Of a stretch of DNA of 23,011 nt, positions 10,501 to 19,080 are shown one piece after another. Positions within the stretch are counted from its first letter, which is position 1; each line of letters starts with the position of its first letter. The notes below the pieces were generated by a model. It did no database searches. It saw nothing but the letters and a program-made list of their open reading frames with translations, and had not been told where the DNA came from. This DNA comes from Glomus cerebriforme. Its lineage: Eukaryota > Glomeromycota > Glomeromycetes > Glomerales > Glomeraceae. The stretch spans positions 29,269-52,279 of the forward strand of contig QKYT01000281.1 in NCBI GenBank assembly GCA_003550305.1, read 5' to 3'. Both the position numbers and the translations under genes were made by a program.

Positions 10501-10947
10501 TTATAATTTAAAAGAATTATTATTGGGTGAAAAAGGATCATTTTGAAATTGATTTTGAACATTATTTAAATTAAGTAAATTAGAAGTAATAGGTAATTGT
10601 AAAATGAAGATTTAAATCCTGGAATTTCAAACTTATAATGAGGAAAATTAAGTGGATCTTGGGGGATTGAATATCATTAGGTGGGATATAATTATTGTTA
10701 TACTGTGGTTCGTAAGACGATGAAGTCCGTTCATTATTATTGACAAAAGAGAACGAGGGATGATGTAGAAACGGCGATATTGAGATCATAATTACTAGTT
10801 ATGTATGATGAGCTCTCACCAGGTTGATGACTATCATCATTGAAAAGTAGTCATACGGAGCATTTAACGAATGTTGTTCCATTTGGCTTTGATTGGGATG
10901 TAAATTATTGATTCCATCTTAATAATTTCGGTAATATTGGATTCCAT
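10501..10947 (-). pseudogene. FEIPGFK-family copy 3, inverted and decayed
   Basis: On the minus strand an ATG at 10947 starts MESNITEII, matching the ESNFTEVID region of copies 1 and 2. The first eight codons of the family are missing and a frame change follows within about 30 nt. Later pieces match in other frames: HPSFSFVNNNERTSSSYEP, QYNNNYIPPNDIQSP, KFEIPGF, then SNLLNLNNVQNQFQND and NNNSFKL before TAA (complement of 10501-10503). At least three frame breaks separate these blocks. The homologous upstream element lies at 10993-11020 on the same strand. It is the only family member in the opposite orientation. Confidence 0.85.
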
Positions 10948-10992
10948 CGTAAAATAAAAAATTCATGACGATAACAGAAAAAGAAGTTTGTT

Positions 10993-11020
10993 TTCGAATA
11001 TCGTTTTTTCTTCTTCAAAG
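10993..11020 (-). promoter_or_regulatory. Shared family upstream element of copy 3
   Basis: On the minus strand it reads CTTTGAAG, an A-run, then ACGATATTCGAA: one substitution in the core relative to copies 1 and 2. It lies 45 nt before the copy-3 ATG, consistent with loss of sequence that includes the first eight codons. A block further upstream (GATATATGCTATATT on the minus strand, near 11073-11088) resembles the one before copy 1. Confidence 0.6.
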
Positions 11021-12192
11021 CGAGGCTACTGCGGTTTATTTTTAATATACTGTATGTAGATCTATGCTTTAATATAGCATATATCTTTTTTTTTTGATAA
11101 ATGAACTATAAGAAAATGTTTTGAAGGAGACTTTTAACCCAAAGAAGGTCAAAGCAGAAAAAGATTTTATATTTTTAAAAAAAAAATACTCGCCAAGGGG
11201 ATATTAAAAGTCTTATCTATTGTTTATAATAAATAAACAAAAAAAAAAAGATATAATTAGTTATGTATTATAGCTCACTAAAAAAGGTTGAGTCTTCGTA
11301 TATTCGTAATATAAAGATGGAAGGTACTAATTTAATATTAAGCGAAGTTTTGATACGAACTGATATGAAGAAGTATGAGAAACCTTAATTTTTTTTTCTT
11401 GATATAAAAAATAGTATTTGAGAAGGTTTTTGTAAAAACAAAAATTATAAAGAGAAGAAAAACAGTTTAAGATTACCTTTGAAAAAAATTTTTTTTATTA
11501 ATTGATTGAGTGCAATAATACTAACTGCATCTACTGCATCTGCACCTGAAGTATAGTTTTTAAATTTTTTTTTTCCGTCGTCAAAAAGGATTACATAAAA
11601 TGAATGAGTGCTTAAATAATCTTTGTCAATAAAAAACCTGTTTTAATAAACAAATTAAGCCGAGAATCCACAAGTAACTTTCTTTTTTTGGGATAGTAAA
11701 TTAATAGTTTCAAACGCCAAAAAAAATTATTTCTATTTTTGATTTTATACAGTCCAATAAATTTTACCCGAATATTTCCATTCAATACATTTAATATGAC
11801 GCCAAAATTTAACAATGTTTTGAGATTACGCTTAGTTTTTTTTTACATCAACACAATTATTCATACTCTGAATACAATAATTTTTTTTTACAATAATGAA
11901 AATAATAAATATATATAACTAAATTATATATACAGTATATTAAAGATCACGAGATTCGTTTTGTTGTCCAAAAAAAGTAAGCCATTTAATGATCGTGTCT
12001 TAGTGACAAACTATATTTTTAATCTATGTACAATATAATGATGATTTATCTATAAAAAAAAAAAAATTTTTTTTTTTGGGTTTAAAAGAATATATAAGTA
12101 AACTGCCTTTGGCCATTTCTTTATAAAAATTTTTCGTACGTTATAAGTTTCTTTCGAATAATCTACAATTTCATTATCCATCATCAACACAA
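11021..12192. other. Intergenic, AT-rich
   Basis: Open frames at 11612-11815 and 12050-12244 (minus) have no coding signature and the latter overlaps the start of the next gene. TTCGAATA at 12153-12160, 33 nt before the ATG at 12193, is the reverse complement of the TATTCGAA core of the family element. That may be chance. Confidence 0.35.
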
Positions 12193-13269
12193 ATGGACAA
12201 TAATAATAAATCGCTACAATATACCAGTCAAAATCTCTTTCCATTCAATGTTACACCAACTTATGATGACAATAATCCTTCCCATCCTAAAATAAATGCG
12301 CTACAGTATACCAGCCAAAGATTCTTTCCGCTTAACCCAAATCGTCCTGCTCCAACTTATAACAGTCATAATCCTGCTCCCTATTCTGAAATCAATTTGC
12401 TACAGTATATTAGTCAAAATCACTTTCCGCTTAATTCAAATAATCCCGCTCCAACATATGATATCAGTTCGCCGCAGTATGCCGTTCAAAATCACTTTCC
12501 GCTTAATTCAAATTATCCTGCTCCAACAAATGACGTTACCAATCTTTCCTATTCTGAAATCAGTTTGCCTCAGTATACCGTTCAAAATCACTTTCCGCTT
12601 AATTCAAATTATCCTGCTCCAACAAATGACGTTACCAATCTTTCCTATTCTGAAATCAGTTTGCCTCAGTATACCGTTCAAAATCACTTTCCGCTTAATT
12701 CAAATTATCCTGCTCCAACAAATGACGTTACCAATCCTTCCTATTCTGAAATCAGTTTGCCTCAGTATACCNTTCAAAATCACTTTCCGCTTAATTCAAA
12801 TNATCCTGCTCCAACAAATGACGTTACCAATCTTTCCTATTCTGAAATCAGTTCGCCGCAGTATACCTGTGTAAGTGATAAATTCATGATTTGTTTAAAA
12901 ATTTTATACCTTAAATGGTAAGCAGTCTGAAATTTGGCATGTGTAAAAAATAACAAAAAAAAATTTTCCGAATGGTTTAAACATTAATCATGTGATGACC
13001 ATCATTCATTCCAGTCGCTTAATTACTCTCCATGCGCAGCGCCGCACTATACCTCTTCGCATAACTCTGAAATTTTCGGAACGGACGATATATTACTCCA
13101 ACCCCCTTTTCCTTCTTTATTCTGAAATCAATGCGCTGCAGTATTTTGAAATTCTGGGATTGTAAAATCATCGTTGTACCTATTTCATTTTCAAAACAAT
13201 TCTTCCTCAACCAATAACTCAACCCAATTTCAATACCACAATTCTTTTAAAACAGTCTTTAGCGTTTAA
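12193..13269 (+). CDS. FEIPGFK-family member 4 with tandem repeats and intron
   Basis: The ATG at 12193 starts MDNNNKSLQYTSQN. Eight repeat units follow, beginning at 12217, 12304, 12403, 12475, 12571, 12667, 12763 and 12859. From 12475 on the period is exactly 96 bp (32 residues, for example NHFPLNSNYPAPTNDV then TNLSYSEISLPQYT), and those units are nearly identical. Two Ns (12772, 12802) lie inside them. GTAAGT at 12871 and CCAG at 13014 bound a 144-nt intron. The spliced frame continues SLNYSPCAAPHYTSSHNSEI and stops at TGA 13123-13125 (262 residues). In other frames the DNA continues YSEINALQYFEILG, a KIIVVP-like piece and QNNSSSTNNSTQFQYHNSF, ending at TAA 13267-13269. That tail matches the ends of copies 1 and 2, so a frameshift probably removed it. 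The product is probably disordered and its function is unknown. Confidence 0.65.
12475..12858 (+). repeat. 96-bp coding tandem repeat, four near-identical units
   Basis: Units start at 12475, 12571, 12667 and 12763 and differ at only a few sites. Units further 5' are more diverged and of unequal length (87, 99 and 72 bp). The period is a multiple of three, so copy-number change keeps the frame. The Ns in the last unit suggest that reads from different units were merged in assembly. Confidence 0.9.
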
Positions 13270-13271
13270 TA

Positions 13272-13413
13272 CAGTCAACTCTCTATAAATACACCATAAA
13301 TAATTATACATTTAGAGAGAGTGTGCATTTATTAAGAGTGAATTTATTAGAAGTTTATTTAAAGTTTAGGACTGACCAGAATGTGCTAGGGAGGAATAGA
13401 AGAGAGTTGACCG
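13272..13413. mobile_element. pogo-like MITE (142 bp) with TA target site
   Basis: The inverted ends are CAGTCAACTCTCT at the left and AGAGAGTTGACCG at the right, with one mismatch. They are flanked by TA on both sides (13270-13271 and 13414-13415). CAGT-type ends and a TA duplication are typical of Tc1/mariner-pogo elements. There is no transposase, so it is a non-autonomous element. The left TA directly follows the TAA at 13267-13269 that ends the homologous tail of family member 4. Confidence 0.8.
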
Positions 13414-13415
13414 TA

Positions 13416-14235
13416 AACATATTATTTTTACTTATTTTATTCTTTAAAATTTTATTATGTATTTCATTGTATTACTTAAATAAGGTTATAAATTTAGTAA
13501 CAAAACAAACGACAAGGTTTATGCTGCCTGGAATATTGTATGGGATTCACAAAGAGTTTAATTATTATTGATCGCGTTTTTATTTCATTTAGCATAATAA
13601 ACTAATATGGCCTATGAATTAAGCGTTTTTTTTTATATTATTCAGAATTTAAAATTTCCACACATATCAATCAATATATAAGACCATATCGTCAGTTATA
13701 ACGTATTAATAATTTAAATTGTTGATATAACTAAAAATATTGTATCTTTTAATCTAAATGACTCGTTTACTCAATCGAAAAAAATATCTAGCAAAATAAA
13801 AGAAAGGTAATATTTCAGAAAAAAATTACTCGTGAAAATTTTTTGTTTCTATAAACATGTAACTGGTAATACTTTGTTTTTTTGAATAAAAATGGTAGCT
13901 TGTGAAAATCAGTTCTTTGCCAAAAAGGCATTGCGAAATGACACAATGAATGATCAGAGATAATGTTTAATCTCTATTTTTCAGTAATGGTAGAAAGTCC
14001 ATTGTTTTCTTCTATAATTTTCACTAGTTCTTTCTGCTTCGAATTACTTTTCTGGGGTTTCGTAGAACCACCTTCAGCAAGAAAATTGCGAACAAAAGTT
14101 ACAGGAACAACTATCTAAAAAGCTGCACACATAACAATCACAACGTTTACAATTATCAATTACAATAGGACAAACAGCTCAAACGATAAAAATAATTAGG
14201 ATATATACAGTATATTCATATAATTATCAACAGTA
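13416..14235. other. Intergenic, AT-rich
   Basis: No gene is visible. A segment around 13840-13875 (TTTTTGTTTCTATAAACATG, then AACTGGTAATACT) resembles 17261-17298 (TTTTTGTTTTTATGAACTTA, then AACTAGTAATACT), a weak dispersed repeat. Confidence 0.4.
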
Positions 14236-15385
14236 GTATTTATTTGAAGTGAGAGAAATTTTCTTTATGTGCGTTTAATTCGTATTAAGGAGACGTATGG
14301 TCCATCAGTTGAAAAGTGGTAATCAATTCAAAAGAATATGCTTTGCGTTCCAAAGAAAGCGTTTAGATAATAGTATGGCAGAATTAGACTTCGAATGAAC
14401 CTATAATGAACACCTGATATGTGCTTTTTTTTGACAAAGAATTGCGTTGGTGTAAGGAAACTTGCTGCAGGAGTGCAGGACAAATAGAATCACCAAATAG
14501 GCAAATACATATAATAAATAACTTTGACAAAAAAAACTATAACAGCATGAAATTTTTATAATATCAGATATGGCTTATTGTTATCAGACCTACCAAACAA
14601 TATTTTCTATTCATCAATAATCAATATGAAGTGTGGGTTCAGTTGGAATAAACTAACTCTTAAAGATTTGGATTTGGATATAAGGCTTTTAAACTATCAT
14701 ATTGCCGAATTTTCAAAACCTACAGCAGTTTTTGGAGCAATTAACTTAATGATATCATTAAAACCGATTTCACTTTACAAAAGAGAAGAGCGGATCAAGA
14801 TACTTCTAACTTGTGAGCATCTTATCGGAATTGACAAGAAAAAATTCATCTGAGAAATAGATGCTTTCCGAGAATTATTTTATTAAATTGGACACAACGT
14901 TTACAACGTTCGTCTAATTATTTAATATGGTATTTAGAATTTATAAAAATTGGATTATTTAAAATTAAGAAAAGATATGGGAGAACTCATTCGTAAATAC
15001 TATGACCTCACAATTGGAATTTGGGTGAAAGATTTTTTGAATTTTGGAGGGCTTGGGGAATGATGAAGAAAGTATCTCCCGTTCTTCTGAATTAATGGTA
15101 CAAAAGCCGAAAAAAAATGGTTAGAACTATGAGAGGAAAATCAACTAGTCGTTCCTACTGATTACCATTATTAACTAGATTGTTACAGGTCGAGAAGAAT
15201 AAAACAAATGTAGAGAACATTTGGACTAAAACTATCTTTTAACTTACTTCTAAGGTGTTTAAAATTTAATCAAGAGTAGGGCAGTTAATAGTATAGAAGA
15301 AAAATTAAGAAAACACGACGTTCATTCATTCTCTTTGGACATATTTACTTGTATGATAATTTAACATAATTTGGTCTTGTTTTTA
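14236..15385 (+). pseudogene. Repeat X, copy B: better-preserved coding remnant
   Basis: Partner of 6420-7640. The best block is an open frame at 14578-14853 of 91 codons. It contains LLSDLPNNIFYSS (starting just before the ATG), NMKCGFSWNKLTLKDLDLD, YHIAEFSKPTAVFGAINLM and YKREERIKILLTCEHLIGID, and stops at TGA 14851. Upstream, TTATTTGAAGTGAGAGAAA and the GGAGACGTATG and CCATCAGTTGA words match copy A. Downstream, TTGAATTTTGGAGG (15034-15047) and a piece near 15270-15310 also match. Frequent stops outside the central block mark it as decayed. I do not recognise the family. The retained block could be an exon of a gene whose other exons are lost. Confidence 0.5.
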
Positions 15386-15440
15386 AAATGAACATACAGT
15401 CAGCACTTAATTTCAAAAGGTTTAAGGAATAAAAATTGTA

Positions 15441-15611
15441 ATGATGCCAGGAAATGTAGAGGTAATAACAGATTTGAATCCATTGCAAAGGTGCATGGGC
15501 ATTCCAATTTCAAAGAAATTTAAAACTTTTTATACAGTGGAGAAATTCTACTTCAAATCTGTTGATGGTATATTCAAAAAACTCAATTCCTCCTTGTACT
15601 GTATGTGAGGT
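15441..15611 (+). pseudogene. Coding-like remnant of unknown family
   Basis: An uninterrupted plus-strand frame reads VMMPGNVEVITDLNPLQR, then CMGIPISKKFKTFYTVEKF and KSVDGIFKKLNSSLYCM before TGA. The residue mix is more protein-like than most AT-rich frames here. It directly follows repeat X copy B and may be a further exon of the same dead gene. No counterpart was found after copy A. Confidence 0.3.
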
Positions 15612-16222
15612 CTTCCTCATATCAGGCAAGGAAATACCAGTAATACCAGTCAGATAGTCGAGCAAAAGTGCTGGTTGATCAATATGTAGTTTAACATGCG
15701 GTATTGCTATCTTGATTATCTGGGATTCTCAATTGAATTGACCCTAGCAGTTAGCTATCCACACTACAACCAATGCGCAAGCCGGCGTTCTATATAAAGA
15801 AAAAAGAATTGTGGTAAAATTACACGGATAGTACAGTTTTTTAAATTTATCAAATGAAAGCATTCATCAATTAGAATAGTATTGCCAAATTGGAATTGAA
15901 AAATTTACCATAATTTCACAATAACAGATACACCCCAAAGGGATGAAATCACAGAAAAGCAGATTTGGATCTTATGTTTTAAAAAAGAAATCTTCATTAA
16001 TTTAGACATGTCCAAAGAGCTTAGATTCTGATAGCAGACAAGGCTTCATTCATGAAAACAGGTTAATTTGACTGGATGTTATTCCAACATTATTATGCAA
16101 ATAAATAAGATTTGGACTCAAATCGATGGATTACGCGGAGGCAATGAATGTATTTCTTCAACCTTGGAACTGAATAAAACTTTGAGTAAATCCACCATAT
16201 AATTTCAGTAAACTATGTATAA
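15612..16222. other. Unassigned stretch
   Basis: Relatively balanced base composition in places (15600-15800), but no exon chain, element or RNA could be supported on either strand. Confidence 0.35.
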
Positions 16223-16424
16223 TTTATAAACGCGGACGATTCAGAACATCGCAGTATTGTAATCGAAGAATCTGATACAAGTGAACTTGATGACTATAAA
16301 CTAAAGTCGGAATGGGCTATATTATTTTATATGAAAGATGGTTTTCCAGATTATGACGTGAACGAATCCTGAACGATATTAAATTTATTGCAAAAGGTGG
16401 TTTTGGAAAAGTTACATTACAATA
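16223..16424 (+). pseudogene. Protein-kinase-like remnant (glycine-rich loop)
   Basis: An open acidic frame at 16223-16372 reads SEHRSIVIEESDTSELDD, then YKLKSEWAILFYMKDGFPDY and ends in a stop. One frame over, 16366-16424 reads ILNDIKFIAKGGFGKVTLQ and then TAA. AKGGFGKV fits the glycine-rich ATP-binding loop that begins a protein-kinase domain. The catalytic HRD and DFG motifs were not found downstream. The two pieces are probably one ancestral exon joined by a frameshift. The stop after TLQ also argues for a dead copy. Confidence 0.45.
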
Positions 16425-17414
16425 ATTTTCATTGAACAGAGCAATATAATGGTGGATGTGTATTCTCATTCCAAAAACTAATTTGAGGATAAGCTGTAAT
16501 ATAAAAAGCTTGCAGGTTTAAACCCTAATCATTTATAAGGATTTCTATTCGAGTGTTTAACCGGAAATTATTCAACCAATTTACCTTTTATGCTATTATC
16601 TTCATCCATTTCATCACGGTAAAGTATTGTACAACTTATATTTTATATTAAAATACTTTGACCTTATTTATTTTATATTTTAGAATTTCTGTCAAAAAGA
16701 AGCCTCCTATGCTATAGCGGGAATCAACCACATCATCTTTTGTATTTATACATTAGCTGTTTGGCATCTTTCCACCATAAGCTAGTTGCGAATGAAAATT
16801 TTTTTCTAAATGCGCGACATGGAATTAAAAAAATTGAAGAAATGGCAAAAATAAGATTTATTACAAATATATGAATGAGTTGCTTGGAATTCTGAATTAT
16901 GTGAAATCAGTAAATACCTCGTTGAATGAGGAAGAGGAAATGGTAATAATGTTAGATTATCATTTAGTGGGAAGATTCGTTGTCGCATATTACTCTGATT
17001 TAGAAATTTAGTAGTTGATATTTTAAATGCAGAACTAGAAGTGTGGTTTTTTTTTTACAAACCAAAGATAAATAGCGCTGTTAATTTAAGGAAGCAATAG
17101 ATTTCAAGTGGTAAAATATAATATGATTGATAAAAAATAACTGGCAAAACAAATACTACTACATTAAAAAGCAAACGAAAGTTCATGTTTTAATTGGTTT
17201 AATTTCTTTAATACATAAATAAAATAATAATTTGCTAATTTTAATATTTCTAAAAAAAATTTTTGTTTTTATGAACTTATAAGCTAACTAGTAATACTCT
17301 TGATGAGTTTGATTACAAGTGGCCTCGTATAAGATTAAGAAAGATTTGGACATAAAAAAGATCCCGCCTTTCGTACCAGCAGGTAAGTCGGTTAAAATCA
17401 GATTTCTATGGAAA
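16425..17414 (+). other. Broken coding-like DNA and AT-rich spacer
   Basis: A possible intron lies at 16619-16682 (GTAAAG...ATTTTAG). An open stretch near 16870-17010 reads NELLGILNYVKSVNTSLNEE and then MVIMLDYHLVGRFVV and SDLEI. These could be further remains of the kinase-like gene, but no motif confirms this. Confidence 0.3.
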
Positions 17415-18236
17415 ATAGAAAATAAAGCCTTCGATAATTTTGTCTTCAGATGCAGTTCAAGAAGCATTATTCATAACTTCATATTTTTAAGTTGTCTTTA
17501 ATTACTTGAAGTTGGAAACCAAGTCTTACATTATGCCTAGGTTTATAGTAATAATTATGTAAATTGACAACTGTAGCTTAAAACTGGTTTCTGAATATGA
17601 TTAGTTATATCTGAAGGTTAAGACAGAAAATAAAAGGTATTAGGGGAGCAGCAGTTACAAAAAAATCGGAAGAAGTGTGGTTATCGAACTGAAAAGATTG
17701 TTTTTTGTGCAATATAGATGACTAACTTTTTTAGGAAGTGATTTGGCTTTGTGATGACAGTATGATGGCTGGCATTCCAATGGTTTGGATTTCAGTGACT
17801 TGCTGAGGGAGAATTCAGTGGTTTTGTACGTGATCGAGCTCTTCAATTTTGGAGAATCTCTTTTCCGTTATTTTGTAAACAAAAGAACAATGGATTGATG
17901 AGAAGCGATATAATAGAAGAGTTGAAAAAAGATACCTGTATTATAACGAAAAAAGAATGGCCAGAATTAATTGCAATAATATTTGTGAAACAATGAATAA
18001 AATAGCGGGTAATAAATTATTTTTTATTACAATTTGAATTTACAATAAATCTTTTTGAAATGTGAACTGAATAATAATATTTTTGAATTAAGTACAGTAA
18101 CAAGGAAGGAAAAAGAAAACACATATTTGAAGAAGTAACGGAATTATTGAAGTTTTTTTTAACACCCATAAAAGTGAACGAGATTCAGCAAAAGAGATTG
18201 AAACAGGTGCAATGTAAATCAACTCTTTTAATATGA
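17415..18236 (+). pseudogene. Repeat Y, copy B: decayed coding remnant
   Basis: Partner of 2281-2935, sharing GTCTTCAGATGC, GGGGAGCAGCAGTTACAAA, CAATGGTTTG and GAGGGAGAATTCA in order. Coding pieces in different frames include EELKKDTCIITKKEWPELIA then IIFVKQ (ending at about 17993) and, after an AT-rich gap that could be an intron (about 18010-18092), KYSNKEGKRKHIFEEVTELL, KFFLTPIKVNEIQQKRLKQ and a stop at 18234-18236. This extends well beyond what remains in copy A. Several frame breaks make it non-functional. The family is not recognised. Confidence 0.5.
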
Positions 18237-18827
18237 TAAAAAGGTCGTACAAAGTTAATATTGTTATATGAAATATGCAAGGTAAATTACGATTGACAGT
18301 TTTACATCTAGAATAAACTTTTCTAATTATGTACTGTATGATAAAATTATATAAAATGTAGAGAAGACTACTTTGGACGAAAAAAAATTAATTAAAAGCG
18401 ATTTTTTGAAAAGAGGGTACATCAAAAAAAAATATATATATATAAATATATTTCTTTGATCCGTTAAATGTATAAATAATTGTGTTTATTAATTGAAATA
18501 TATGTATTACTTGTAATTTTATATATAAAAAATAAATACGCATTTATGTATCAAAAAGTTTTGGGTTGTATAAAGTTGCCGATTTCAATGCATACATATA
18601 TGGACGGACATAAATCAGTCGAGCGTTCCGTAAACTTATTTATCAGTAATTTATTAAATGTTGTAGCCCAACTGCCCAAACGTAACCATGTGTCCACGTC
18701 CCACACCAAGCTAGTAAATTTCAAATGTTTAACGTCCATCTAAGACTGGGTTAGTTTTCCAAATTTAATATATATGGGACATGGTAGAGTTTGGGCTATA
18801 ACATTAATAAACGGTTTACTTTTAATA
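18237..18827. other. Unassigned stretch
   Basis: Overlapping opposite frames at 18480-18743 and 18551-18739 have no supporting signature. GTTGTAGCCCAA (18660-18671) and TTGGGCTATAAC (18791-18802) form a weak inverted repeat. Confidence 0.35.
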
Positions 18828-19080
18828 GTTACTCGGTACTTCGTGCCGAGTAACTGTTGTATTTGCAATAAGCAATGTGATTACTGGAAATTGTCGAGCG
18901 GAACTCAGCAATTTCACTGATTACATTCTTATTGCAAATACATGTAAGGCACGATAGTGCCGCAGTTATGAGCCACGTAGCTGTTTTTATCAGTAGTAAT
19001 CACACAGTAACAATATAAATGTCTAATAACTCGTGGAAATAGCATAAGTCATTAGACATTTATATTGTTACTGTGTGATT
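18828..19080. repeat. Cluster of four hairpins
   Basis: Hairpin A (18828-18854) pairs GTTACTCGGTAC with GTGCCGAGTAAC around TTC. Hairpin B has arms 18858-18893 and 18909-18942 with a 15-nt loop; its outer 15 bp (TGTATTTGCAATAAG) are perfect. Hairpin C (18948-18961) pairs GGCAC with GTGCC. Hairpin D has 34-nt arms at 18998-19031 and 19047-19080 with one mismatch and again a 15-nt loop. The density of near-perfect palindromes indicates a foldback or MITE-like element, or DNA encoding a structured RNA. No coding frame crosses it. Confidence 0.75.

Noticed and set aside
12475..12870. Possible CRISPR-like array
   Set aside because: The repeats are directly adjacent, 96 bp, in one reading frame, and have no spacers. 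They are a protein-coding tandem repeat.
12296..12874. Second long open frame inside the repeat gene
   Set aside because: It is the out-of-frame shadow of the 12193 gene, open because the repeat period is a multiple of three.
13019..13222. Minus-strand frame opposite the tail of family member 4
   Set aside because: The plus strand carries the homologous family tail, so the opposite frame is a by-product.
18480..18743. Overlapping frames on both strands
   Set aside because: Neither shows a family signature, splice structure or promoter. I could not choose between them and chance is likely.
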